Positions 15,099 through 23,240 of a stretch of DNA of 36,127 nucleotides are shown one piece after another (the stretch's first letter is position 1; each line of letters starts with the position of its first letter). Origin of the DNA: Syntrophales bacterium (GTDB lineage Bacteria > Desulfobacterota > Syntrophia > Syntrophales > UBA4778); the NCBI GenBank assembly GCA_028712885.1, contig JAQTPK010000030.1, positions 1-36,127 on the forward strand. Direction: 5' to 3'. The notes under the pieces are model-generated. The model made no database searches. It saw only the letters and a list, made by a program, of their open reading frames with translations, and was not told the origin of the DNA. The translations under genes were made by a program, and so were the position numbers.

Positions 15099-16760
15099 CT
15101 ATTTTCCGAGTTTCTTCTTGATGTCTTCCCGCAGGACCTTTTTCATGATCTTGCCGACCGGGTTTCTCGGAATTGCCGGAACCAGTTCCAGCCTCTCCGG
15201 CAGCTTGTACGCCGCGATCCCCTTCTCCTTCATGAACCCGACGATCTCGGCCAGATCAATGCTCTGCCCGTCGCGCGCAACAACGTACACGCACGTCTTT
15301 TCGCCCAGTGCTTCATCCGGCATGGAAACGGCGGCCACGTCGAGGACCTTGGGATGGCCCAACAGCATATTCTCCACCTCCTGGGCGCTGATGTTGAAGC
15401 CTCCCCGGATGATGATATCCTTGGCCCTCTCAAAGAACCCTATGCACTCGCTGTCTTTAATCTGGAAGAGATCTCCCGTGTTGAAGAATCCTTCCGCATC
15501 GAAGGACTTGGCCGTCAGGTCGGGACGTTTGAAATATCCCGGGATAACATTGGGCCCCTTGTACCAGAGCTCCCCGACTGCGCCGATTTCCGTCAGCTCT
15601 TTTCGCGTCACCGGATCCACAATCTTCATCCTGATGTGCTTCATGATGCTCGTCGCCCATTTCGAATTCGGACCTTTGTACTGCGGGAAATGGTCGATCC
15701 TCATTTCCATATCCGGAATAAACCGCGGGCCCGATACGTTGGCGGTGCCTTCATTCTGGCCCCAGATATTGGCAAATTCGATGCCCCACCGGCGCTTCAG
15801 GTCCTGAACGGACCACAGCGAAGGCGGCGCGGACCCGATCGTTATCGCCCGGACATGATTCAGGTCGAAGAGGTCGACTTTCGGATGCTTGAGCAGGGCG
15901 TTGACGACGGCGGGTACAAGCAGCGTGTACTGGATTCTTTCCGTCATGAGCTGCTGAATAAAGATGGGACCGTCAAACGGATGATGGAGGACGAGTTTGC
16001 CTCCTTCCTTCAGCCATTCTATATAGACGGTGCCGATGGAGGCCATATTGACCAGGGGACCCGCCGTTATCAGATTGTCCTTCGGCTCGATGGGGGCAAG
16101 CTCGTAGCAGAGAGAGGCCTGGAACAGCCAGTTATTGTGGCTGAGCGGGCACCCTTTCGGCTCGGCTTCGGTGCCGGAGGACCAGCAGAGCGTAAAAGCA
16201 TCGTTCGGATCGATCCGGATGGAGTCGAGCTTTCCGGTAACGGCTCCTTTGGACATCTCTCTGACTTCACCCAGGGTGATGACCTTCTTCAGGCGAGGGT
16301 TGGCCGCCTGCAGTTTCTCTCCCATTTCCTTATGCTTGAAGCCGTTGAAGTCCTCAACGGTTATGTAGGCGGCCGCCCCGGTCGTCTTCAGGACGTAATC
16401 CAGCTCCGATTGCCGCCACTGCATGGGGATGGGTGAAATCAGAGCCCCCGCACGGGTAACGGCGAGATACAGCATCGCGAGCTCCCAGCAGTTGGGAAGC
16501 TGCACGATGATGATATCGTCCTTCCTGATCCCACGGGAAATCAGGGCTTCCGCCGTGGCGTCGACCGCCCTGTCCAGCTCCCGGTAATTCAGCTTCTCGG
16601 GCTTGAACCCCGTCAGGGCCTCCTTGTTCAGCGGATCGACGATGCAGACCGTATCCGGCATGCTTTTGACGTGCTTCTTGAAGTAATCGATGAAGGTCTG
16701 ATTTCCCCAGGCTCCCGCTTCCGTCCAGTTCCTGATCGTGTCCTGCGATGTTAGAATCAT
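15099..16760 (-). CDS. AMP-forming acyl/aryl-CoA ligase
   Basis: A 553-aa class I adenylate-forming enzyme. P-loop SSGTEAEPKG is at 194-203 (unusual EAE in place of TGx), with WGQNEGT (333-339), the TGD motif at 428-430, RAKDIIIRGGFNIS (445-458) and the C-terminal catalytic lysine in NPVGKIMKK (K537). It activates a carboxylic acid with ATP to acyl-AMP and then the CoA thioester. Sequence character is closer to the cyclohexanecarboxylate/dihydroxybenzoate ligase branch than to long-chain FadD, so a short, branched or cyclic acid is possible (inference). A strong GGAGGAGG precedes the ATG. It feeds the downstream beta-oxidation genes. Confidence 0.93.
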   Translation of the reverse strand: MILTSQDTIRNWTEAGAWGNQTFIDYFKKHVKSMPDTVCIVDPLNKEALTGFKPEKLNYRELDRAVDATAEALISRGIRKDDIIIVQLPNCWELAMLYLAVTRAGALISPIPMQWRQSELDYVLKTTGAAAYITVEDFNGFKHKEMGEKLQAANPRLKKVITLGEVREMSKGAVTGKLDSIRIDPNDAFTLCWSSGTEAEPKGCPLSHNNWLFQASLCYELAPIEPKDNLITAGPLVNMASIGTVYIEWLKEGGKLVLHHPFDGPIFIQQLMTERIQYTLLVPAVVNALLKHPKVDLFDLNHVRAITIGSAPPSLWSVQDLKRRWGIEFANIWGQNEGTANVSGPRFIPDMEMRIDHFPQYKGPNSKWATSIMKHIRMKIVDPVTRKELTEIGAVGELWYKGPNVIPGYFKRPDLTAKSFDAEGFFNTGDLFQIKDSECIGFFERAKDIIIRGGFNISAQEVENMLLGHPKVLDVAAVSMPDEALGEKTCVYVVARDGQSIDLAEIVGFMKEKGIAAYKLPERLELVPAIPRNPVGKIMKKVLREDIKKKLGK

Positions 16761-16829
16761 GAATGCCTCCTCCGGTGCAAAATCTGCATTTTAGGGGGTT
16801 GACTCTTCCATGCCTACCTTAACAGCTCA

Positions 16830-16965
16830 CACGGTGTAAATCCCAAATCCTGAACAAATCCGAAATTCGAAATCCAAAATCCCAAAGCCGTGAGGCGTAA
16901 GGAGTCAGGCGTAAGGAGCGCCTGATAAACGCCCAAGACCTGATACCCGATACCCGATCCGCTGA
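16830..16965. repeat. Degenerate repeat-rich spacer within the operon
   Basis: The 205-bp gap between thiolase and ligase genes has an AT-rich block of short near-repeats (variants of AAATCC, CGAAATTCGAAATCC, 16838-16890), then two exact copies of AGGCGTAAGGAG (16893-16904 and 16907-16918, 2 nt apart), then a doubled TACCCGA. No hairpin terminator is seen. It looks like insertion or slippage of non-coding repeat material. Confidence 0.55.
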
Positions 16966-18183
16966 TTATACCTTGAGAATCACGGCTTCTCCCTGCGCGA
17001 GGCCTCCGCAGATGGCTGCGACGCCGTAGCCGCCGCCCCTTCGCCGGAGCTCGTAGGCGAGCGTCATTGTTATTCGGCCCGCGCTGGCCCCCACCGGATG
17101 GCCCAGGGCGATCGCACCTCCGTTGACGTTCGTTTTTCCCCTGAGTTCCGCCCACTTTTTTTCGTCTCCGCCTGCGAGGATTTTTGTCGAAACGAGCGGC
17201 ATGGCGGCAAAAGCTTCATTGATCTCGATCAGACTCATATCGTCCAGCTTCAGCCCGGATCGATCAAGCGCCTTCCGGATCGTATATGCCGGGACCACTG
17301 CTATGCCGCGGGGCTCCGTTGCAGAGGATACCGCCGCAACGACGGTGGCCAGGGGCTTGAGGCCTCTCTTGTCGGCCTGCTCCCTGGTCATGAGGAGAAT
17401 CGCGCTCGATCCGGCGCTGATCGGAGGCGCATTTCCCGCCGTCACGGTGGGACTCCCGTATACGGTCCGGAGCTTTGAAAGGGCCTCTATGCTGGTCTTC
17501 CGCGGCGATTCATCCCTGTCGATCACGATCGGATCGCCTTTCTTCTGCGGTATCACTATGGGAGTCAATTCTTCCCCTGTCTTGAATTTGCCTTCCGCGT
17601 AAGCTTTCAGGCACAGTTCCTGGCTCCTGGCCGCCCATTCATCCTGCATGTTCCGCGTCACTCCATGCTCGATGGCGACTTCCCCGGCGTCGAGCGCTAC
17701 AGGGTTGAAACCCTTGGCGGTGTACCCGAGCTCGAAAAGCGCGTCGATCAGCTTTATATGGCCTATCCTTACGCCTTTACGCAACCCCGGGGCAAGGTGG
17801 GGCGTCCGCGGCATGTTCTCAGATCCGACGGACATGACCGTTTTCGCCTCACCGGCCTTCATTGACAACGTACCAAGCCTGAGCGTCGTCAGGGAAGAGC
17901 AGCATGCCCTGTCCAGCGTAACGGAAATGTTCTCCGCCGGAAAACCGGCCAGCAGCGAGGCCTGCCGCGCCGGAACGTCGGTTTCGAGGGCGAATTCGGC
18001 GACAACGCAACTCCCGTAATAGATTTCGTCCACTTCCTCCGGCTTCACCCCGACCCGGTTGATGACCTCTTTCATGACCACCATTCCGAGATCTATGCTG
18101 GGGGTATCCGCAACAGCCGTATCGAAACGGCTGAAAGGGGTCCTCACCGCGCTGACAATAACAACGTCGTCCTTGTTTGACAT
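16966..18183 (-). CDS. Thiolase (acetyl-CoA acyltransferase)
   Basis: A 405-aa thiolase of full length. The nucleophile Cys is in LDRACCSSL (C94), which replaces the usual N-x-x-C-x-S with D-R-A-C-C-S. NEAFA, the GGAIALGHPVGAS histidine motif, and the C-terminal ICGGLAQGEA, holding the second catalytic Cys, are all present. It cleaves 3-ketoacyl-CoA with CoA, or condenses acetyl-CoA in reverse. AAAGGAG lies 9 nt before the ATG. It starts 3 bp after the SDR stop, so it is translationally linked. With the phasin-like proteins elsewhere in the window, a role in PHA precursor supply is conceivable, but the operon points to degradation. Confidence 0.95.
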   Translation of the reverse strand: MSNKDDVVIVSAVRTPFSRFDTAVADTPSIDLGMVVMKEVINRVGVKPEEVDEIYYGSCVVAEFALETDVPARQASLLAGFPAENISVTLDRACCSSLTTLRLGTLSMKAGEAKTVMSVGSENMPRTPHLAPGLRKGVRIGHIKLIDALFELGYTAKGFNPVALDAGEVAIEHGVTRNMQDEWAARSQELCLKAYAEGKFKTGEELTPIVIPQKKGDPIVIDRDESPRKTSIEALSKLRTVYGSPTVTAGNAPPISAGSSAILLMTREQADKRGLKPLATVVAAVSSATEPRGIAVVPAYTIRKALDRSGLKLDDMSLIEINEAFAAMPLVSTKILAGGDEKKWAELRGKTNVNGGAIALGHPVGASAGRITMTLAYELRRRGGGYGVAAICGGLAQGEAVILKV

Positions 18184-18186
18184 TAT

Positions 18187-18807
18187 TCAAATCTCCTTTG
18201 CTTTCATCTTCATTCTACTCAAACCTCTCAACTTCGGGGCTATCGTCACGACCCGGATTCCGTATTCGGCGAATTCACGCGCCAGGGGAAGAGTTAATCC
18301 TACTACGCCCGCTTTCGACGCGCTGTACGCGGGCTGGCCGATCTGCCCGTCAAAAGCCGCGATCGAGGCCGTATTGATGATGACGCCCCTTTCGCCCGTA
18401 TCCTGCGGCTGGTTTCTGATCATCTTCTCGGCGGCAAGCCTGGCAACATTGAATGTCCCGACCAGGTTGATCTGAACGACCCTGTTGAAGAATGAAAGCG
18501 GCATGGGGCCTTTTTTGGAAACGGCTTTCCCCGGGTCTCCGACGCCGGCGCAATTGATGGCCACGTTCAGCCCGCCGAACAACTCCACCGCCTTATTGAC
18601 GGACGCCTGAGTGCTCTCGTCGGAGGTGACGTCGGTCTTGATGAACACGACGTTATTCCCGAGCTCCCGGGCGAGTTTCCCGCCCCGATCTTCCTGGAGA
18701 TCGAAGACGGCGACCTTCGCGCCTGCTCCCGACAGCATTCTTACGCAAGCTTCCCCCAATCCCGAGGCGCCCCCCGTCACGGCGGCCATGCAATCCTTGA
18801 TGTTCAT
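18187..18807 (-). CDS. Short-chain dehydrogenase, C-terminally truncated (3-hydroxyacyl-CoA dehydrogenase type 2-like)
   Basis: A 206-aa SDR resembling HSD10-type 3-hydroxyacyl-CoA dehydrogenases, which are about 255 aa. TGGASGLGEA (11-20), NCAG (85-88) and the active-site S148, Y161-S-A-S-K165 are intact. After VVTIAP (about 191) homology stops abruptly, and a short basic tail leads to TGA just before the thiolase ATG. The substrate-binding loop and the final strands that form the tetramer, roughly 50-60 residues, are missing. Other frames do not restore them, so this is a deletion rather than a frameshift. It may be unstable or inactive. The family-typical start is ATG 18807, with CAGGAG directly adjacent. 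Confidence 0.8.
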   Translation of the reverse strand: MNIKDCMAAVTGGASGLGEACVRMLSGAGAKVAVFDLQEDRGGKLARELGNNVVFIKTDVTSDESTQASVNKAVELFGGLNVAINCAGVGDPGKAVSKKGPMPLSFFNRVVQINLVGTFNVARLAAEKMIRNQPQDTGERGVIINTASIAAFDGQIGQPAYSASKAGVVGLTLPLAREFAEYGIRVVTIAPKLRGLSRMKMKAKEI

Positions 18808-18837
18808 CTCCTGGAAATGCCCCTTTCTTTTTCTGGT

Positions 18838-18868
18838 AAGTAACACATACTTCCAAGCTTGTTGTCAA
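18838..18868 (-). promoter_or_regulatory. Promoter and candidate operator of the degradation operon
   Basis: Minus strand TTGACA (18868-18863), 17-bp spacer, TGTTAC (18845-18840). The inverted repeat AAGTA-N5-TACTT (18838-18852) covers the -10, a position suited to a repressor such as the TetR protein encoded downstream of the operon (inference). The SDR ATG is about 30 nt downstream. Confidence 0.6.
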
Positions 18869-19015
18869 TAAGAACTTCAGGCGGGAAAGGTTCTTCACCG
18901 AAGTTTTACCGCAATTCCGGAAACCTGCATTCCACTCTTCGAAAAACCGTAAAAAGTGAAAGGTGGAAATGTAAAAGGTATCCGGCCTATACTAAAGAAA
19001 AGATCGGATTGCCCC

Positions 19016-19924
19016 ATGAAAATCATCGTATTCATGAATATCCGCTCCGGAGCGGCTTCCGGGCGGGATATCCCCGATCGCCTCCGCCGGGCTTTACATG
19101 ACGCCGGACTCTCAGCGGATATCAGGGAGACGGGAAACGATTTACCGGATGCGGTCCGGAAATCGCTCACGACAAATCCGGATGCGGTAGCGGCGGCGGG
19201 AGGAGACGGCACGGTCAGCACCGTTGCCGCCGCCCTGGCAGGGTCCGGCACGGCGCTCGGCATCATTCCTCTTGGGACACTGAACCACTTTGCGAAGGAC
19301 CTCGGGATACCCGCGGACCTCTCGGAAGCGGCCCGCCTGTTAGCCCGTCCCTGCTTCCGTGATATCGATATAGGCGAGGCGGAAGGCAGATTTTTTATAA
19401 ATAACTGCTCGATGGGGTTATACCCGCGAATGGTGCAGTTCAGGGAGGAGCGGCGCTTCCTGCTCGGCCGGGGCAAATGGTTCCTGATGTCGGCGGCCTT
19501 TCTGGATGTCATGCGGCGGTATCCGCTTATCACCGTGCGGCTGGATTTGGATGGGAGGAGCTACGTCCGCCGTACGCCCTTTCTGTTCGTGGGGAACAAT
19601 TCATACGATTTCAGCCTGTTCTCGCTCGGCGGCAGGGCGTCACTGGACCGGGGGGAACTCTGTCTTTACTCGGCAAGAGGACAGTCCCGCTCCGCCCTTT
19701 TCTCCACGGCGGTGCGGGCCCTGTTCGGCAGACTTGACCAGGGACGGGATTTTGAAGAAAAATGCGTCCAGGAGGTCCGGATAGAAACATCCAGAAGCAG
19801 GATCAGGGCGGCCCTCGACGGTGAGATTGTGACGCTTCCAAATCCGCTCCGCTGCTTTTCCCGCCGCGGCGCTCTGCGGGTTATTGCGCCCCCGCCCGGC
19901 CCCGCGATCCGGAGCGGCCAATGA
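19016..19924 (+). CDS. Diacylglycerol kinase-family lipid kinase
   Basis: A 302-aa protein with the DAGK catalytic signature: N-terminal MKIIVFMNIRSGAASG, GGDGT at 62-66 and PLGTLNHFA at 85-93. The C-terminal half matches the YegS/BmrU/DgkB-like beta-sandwich (FINNCSMGLYP, VGNNSY, CVQEVRIETSR, LDGEIV). It phosphorylates diacylglycerol or a related lipid with ATP. The start at 19016 fits the family; an upstream in-frame start at 18956 is not supported. The stop overlaps the next start by 4 nt (ATGA), so the two proteins are coupled. A TATACT at 18988-18993 may be its -10. Confidence 0.92.
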   Translation: MKIIVFMNIRSGAASGRDIPDRLRRALHDAGLSADIRETGNDLPDAVRKSLTTNPDAVAAAGGDGTVSTVAAALAGSGTALGIIPLGTLNHFAKDLGIPADLSEAARLLARPCFRDIDIGEAEGRFFINNCSMGLYPRMVQFREERRFLLGRGKWFLMSAAFLDVMRRYPLITVRLDLDGRSYVRRTPFLFVGNNSYDFSLFSLGGRASLDRGELCLYSARGQSRSALFSTAVRALFGRLDQGRDFEEKCVQEVRIETSRSRIRAALDGEIVTLPNPLRCFSRRGALRVIAPPPGPAIRSGQ

Positions 19925-20721
19925 GAAAAATCGCCCATATCTCCGACCTGCACTTCGGGCGGATTAATCCCGGCATTGTGGAAGGCCTGCTGCTCGATTT
20001 CAAGGAAAGGGCGCCGGATCTGGTTGTGATCAGCGGAGATCTGACGCAAAGGGCCCGCCGGGGACAGTTCATCCTCGCCCGGAGCTTTATTGGGAGAATC
20101 GGCCGTCCGGTGCTTATCGTCCCGGGCAACCATGACGTGCCCCTCTACGATCTGGGACGGAGAATCATGTCGCCGTTCGGCCGCTTCCGGAGGTATATAG
20201 CCAGGGAACTGAATCCCGTTTACAAGGACAAAGAAATTGCGGTGTTCGGAATCAATACGGCCCGCCGCTTTCCTGTGGTCGGCGGCCGGATATCGGAATT
20301 CCAGGTAAAACGAATATGCAGGAGAAACGATCTTATTCCGCCCGGGGTCTTCAAGGCGGTGGTCACCCATCACCCGCTTCTCCCGATGCCCAGGGGCATT
20401 TCTCAATCGCTCGTAGGGAGGGCAAAGGAGAGCCTGAAGGCTTTCGGCTCGTGCGGGGTCGAGCTGATCTTATCCGGCCATTTTCATTTCGGCTATTCGG
20501 GACCCGCCCATTTCAGGGACCCCGAAAGCAGGGGAAAGATACTGGTCATCCAGGCATCCACCCTCTCCACCCGGTCCCGGGGAGAGCCGAGCGCGTACAA
20601 CCTCATTTGTATCGATCCGCCTGTGCTGAAACTCCTCCGGCCGGCCTGGAACGGCAGGAGTTTTGAAACCGCGTTCTGTGAGGAGTGGAGAAAAACGGGC
20701 AGTGAATGGATAAGAAAATGA
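19921..20721 (+). CDS. Calcineurin-type metallophosphoesterase
   Basis: A 266-aa phosphoesterase with all metal motifs: D9-x-H11, GDLTQR (D40), GNHD (69-72), THHP (H150-H151) and GHFHF (186-190). It lies in the branch of cyclic-nucleotide/lipid phosphodiesterase-like (Icc/LpxH-type) proteins. Coupling to the upstream lipid kinase suggests a shared phospholipid-phosphate role (inference). It is convergent with arsM: the two stops are 3 bp apart and no terminator is visible. Confidence 0.9.
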   Translation: MRKIAHISDLHFGRINPGIVEGLLLDFKERAPDLVVISGDLTQRARRGQFILARSFIGRIGRPVLIVPGNHDVPLYDLGRRIMSPFGRFRRYIARELNPVYKDKEIAVFGINTARRFPVVGGRISEFQVKRICRRNDLIPPGVFKAVVTHHPLLPMPRGISQSLVGRAKESLKAFGSCGVELILSGHFHFGYSGPAHFRDPESRGKILVIQASTLSTRSRGEPSAYNLICIDPPVLKLLRPAWNGRSFETAFCEEWRKTGSEWIRK

Positions 20722-20724
20722 GAT

Positions 20725-21510
20725 CTATCCCGGCTTGATTGCAGATACCCTGATGCTGGCGATTGTTGCCGCCCTGATGAGGCCGTCGTCCTCCTCCGGC
20801 AAAGAGGTTTCTTCGATTATCTTCACATCTTTGAAGCCCGCCGCTCCGACCGCATCGAGGTATTCACCTTTCATGACCGCCCCCGCCAGGCACGCCGTGT
20901 ACGCCTCGATGGAATTACTGATCTCATCCGGCAGCTCTTTCAGAAGAACGATATCCGAAATCATCAGGCGGCCGCCCGGGCGGAGGACCCGGAACGCCTC
21001 ACGGAAAACCCTTCTCTTGTCGTGGGAAAGGTTGATCACGCAGTTTGAAATGACAATGTCGGCGGTATTACCGGCGACAGGCAGATTTTCGATCTCGCCC
21101 AGCCGGAACTCAACATTGCCGTAGTCTCCCTTCCCGGCATTTTCCCTCGCCTTTTCCAGCATTTCGGAAGTCATATCCACTCCGATTACCCGCCCGTTTT
21201 TCCCGACCCGATTCGCGGCCAGAAAGCAGTCGAAACCCGCGCCGGAGCCGAGATCGACGACCGTTTCGCCTTCCCGCAGCGACGCGAGGGCAATGGGGTT
21301 TCCGCATCCCAGCCCGAGGTTCGCGCCGTCCGGAACGGCTGCCAGGTCTTCGGGGCCGTATCCCGCCCCCGATCCCGCTCGAGCTCGATCGCCGGAGCAG
21401 CACGAAGCCGAAGGAAGGCAGCATGAGCCCGCCTCTTTTGCGATATTCCCGTAGCGGTCCCGGACCGCCTTTCTTATCTCCCCGGCTCCAATAAAACTCG
21501 TCTTTCTCAT
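20725..21510 (-). CDS. arsM: Arsenite methyltransferase
   Basis: A SAM-dependent methyltransferase of about 261 aa matching ArsM. It shows VRDRYGNIAKEAGSCC near the start, a second CC pair, GYGPEDLAAVPDGANLGLGCGNP, the SAM-binding VDLGSGAGFDCF, and GVDMTSEMLEKAR. The arsenic-binding cysteines are in SNCVINLS and AYTACLAGA, plus the one in the N-terminal region. It methylates As(III) to volatile or exportable species. The ATG at 21510 has GAGG at good spacing; an ATG at 21534 adds eight residues with a weaker ribosome site. No arsR, arsB or arsC is adjacent, so regulation by arsenic is not evident locally. Confidence 0.92.
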   Translation of the reverse strand: MRKTSFIGAGEIRKAVRDRYGNIAKEAGSCCLPSASCCSGDRARAGSGAGYGPEDLAAVPDGANLGLGCGNPIALASLREGETVVDLGSGAGFDCFLAANRVGKNGRVIGVDMTSEMLEKARENAGKGDYGNVEFRLGEIENLPVAGNTADIVISNCVINLSHDKRRVFREAFRVLRPGGRLMISDIVLLKELPDEISNSIEAYTACLAGAVMKGEYLDAVGAAGFKDVKIIEETSLPEEDDGLIRAATIASIRVSAIKPG

Positions 21511-21572
21511 TTTGCCTGCCTCGCAATCAGTCATATGACTCTTTTCTGAATATCTTGTTTAAGTCCGGCTGG

Positions 21573-22307
21573 TCATTGCAATCTGCGGATGCGGATTTCT
21601 GTGTCCTTTTCGTTTTTGAGGAGATCGACCAGGCGGCCCGTATCGGTATTCCCGTAGTGGTACGGATAGAGGACCTTCGGCCGGAAGGCCTTTGCCGCGT
21701 CGGCGACCATCTCCGGCGTCATCGTATAGGGAAGATTCATCGGCAGGAAGGCGATATCGATGCCTTTCAGCGCCTTCATCTCGGGAGTGTTCTCCGTGTC
21801 CCCGGCAAAATAGACGCGCTTGTCTCCAAACGTGACGATGTAGCCGTTGCCGACCCCTTTCGGGTGAAAAGGCACGCCGGGGCTCCGCATGTGCTTCAGG
21901 TTATACGCCGGCACCGCTTCGATCTTGAATCCCTGCACCGTTTTTGTCTCGCCGTTTTTCATCACAATTGCACCTTTCAGCTGCCTGGCGGCGGTCCCAT
22001 TTGCCACAATTTCCGTTTTATCGGTTTTGATCAGGTTGATCGCCTTGAGATCGAGATGATCGGAATGCTCGTGGGTCACTAGAATGAGATCGGCTTTCGG
22101 CATCTTCGAATAATCCGCTTCCTGCATCACGGGGTCTACGTGGATAACCTTCCCCTCCGCGGCCAGCATCAGAGTGCCGTGGCCGATGAGCGTAATATCG
22201 AGATCCCCGCGGGACGTTTTTATTGTGTCGCGCTCAAAATTATCAGCAAGCGCTGCGGCAGCGCAGAGGAAGAAAAGACCGGCGGACAAGAAAAAAAGCT
22301 TTCCCAT
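21573..22307 (-). CDS. Exported metallo-beta-lactamase-fold hydrolase (YtkL/UPF0173-like)
   Basis: A 244-aa protein with a signal peptide (GKLFFLSAGLFFLCAAAALA). The mature part is a lactonase-like MBL fold: ITLIGHGTLML, THEHSDHLDL (HxHxDH metal motif), YFAGDTENTPEM (D bridging the metals) and YPYHYGNTD (final His). Cytoplasmic homologues are common; this one is exported. Substrate unknown. GAGGAGGG lies 5 nt before the ATG at 22307; a start at 22349 would put non-signal sequence before the hydrophobic core. It is downstream of EFR1, with about 100 bp between. Confidence 0.88.
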   Translation of the reverse strand: MGKLFFLSAGLFFLCAAAALADNFERDTIKTSRGDLDITLIGHGTLMLAAEGKVIHVDPVMQEADYSKMPKADLILVTHEHSDHLDLKAINLIKTDKTEIVANGTAARQLKGAIVMKNGETKTVQGFKIEAVPAYNLKHMRSPGVPFHPKGVGNGYIVTFGDKRVYFAGDTENTPEMKALKGIDIAFLPMNLPYTMTPEMVADAAKAFRPKVLYPYHYGNTDTGRLVDLLKNEKDTEIRIRRLQ

Positions 22308-22409
22308 GGCACCCTCCTCAGCTTGATTATTTTCTGAAACAGGAAACAAAGAAAGATGAATTAATATTGATACTTAGCTACCAGAGAGGCAAAGGATTGT
22401 CAAGGAATA

Positions 22410-23240
22410 TCATTTCCGGCCCTCCCTGGCAGTCCGCGCCAGCGAGATTATATCCTTGAGGGATACTTCGGGATGATGGTATCGGGGATAGCGGGGAGTC
22501 CTCTTCCCAAACTGCACGGCCTCTTGTGGACACCATTGGATACAGGCCAGGCACTGCTCGCAGCGATGCAGCCAGACCGGCCTCTCTCCTTCCATTCTGA
22601 TGTTCCCGCAACTACAGACCTTCTCACAGATTCCGCATCCGTTGCACTTAGGATCGGTCCAGAAACTCCTGTCCATTCCGGGCACCCGCCGGAATGTCAG
22701 GCGGTATGCCGGAGAAAATATTATGTTCTGCCAGAGGGGTCCCTTTTCGACGGGACCGCGCCCGCGGCTGCGGACGATTGAGGCAATTTCACTTATCTTT
22801 CTTTCAGCCGCAGCACATCTTTCACGGATCCTGTCTTCCGGGCCGGGACCGCCCCAGGGTATGTAATTGGATGGCATCGGGATTTCATACCCCGCTGAGA
22901 GCTTCGCCCCCTTCCGTTCCAATAATTTTCGCAACTGCAGCAGAGTGGAGGCGACCTGTCCCCCATTCACGGCAACGGCAAAATAATATCCGGCAGTGTC
23001 CATTATAAGACTGCCGATGAATTGGACCACCCTTCGGGGAACGCCCCAGATGTGAACGGGAAAAACGAATCCCACCGCCTCGGCCCCGCACATTATGATC
23101 TCCCGATTATGCCCGGACATGTCATCATCGGATGCCCCTCCGATCGGGATTATTTCGGACTCTCCAATCCCGCGGGCGAGCAAGCGCGCCGTCCAGAGGG
23201 AATTGCCTGTTCCCGTGTAGAAGAATATCATCGTTTTCAC
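22410..23240 (-). CDS. EFR1-family flavodoxin-ferredoxin fusion
   Basis: A 276-aa protein. The N-terminal flavodoxin-like domain carries the FMN phosphate loop YTGTGNSL (8-15) and FVFPVHIWGVP. Two [4Fe-4S] clusters follow: C199-x2-C202-x2-C205-x3-C209 with an extra C211, and C227-x2-C230-x2-C233-x3-C237-P. EFR1 proteins are small soluble electron carriers or reductases of anaerobes. The GTG at 23240 overlaps the patatin stop (GTGA); an ATG three codons later is an alternative. Coupling to a phospholipase gene is unexplained. Confidence 0.9.
   Translation of the reverse strand: MKTMIFFYTGTGNSLWTARLLARGIGESEIIPIGGASDDDMSGHNREIIMCGAEAVGFVFPVHIWGVPRRVVQFIGSLIMDTAGYYFAVAVNGGQVASTLLQLRKLLERKGAKLSAGYEIPMPSNYIPWGGPGPEDRIRERCAAAERKISEIASIVRSRGRGPVEKGPLWQNIIFSPAYRLTFRRVPGMDRSFWTDPKCNGCGICEKVCSCGNIRMEGERPVWLHRCEQCLACIQWCPQEAVQFGKRTPRYPRYHHPEVSLKDIISLARTAREGRK

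Noticed and set aside
13092-16436. A 1114-codon open frame on the + strand
   Set aside because: It lies fully antisense to the fadB/J-like and ligase genes, which carry complete catalytic motifs. It has no domain likeness; high-GC third positions open the opposite frame.
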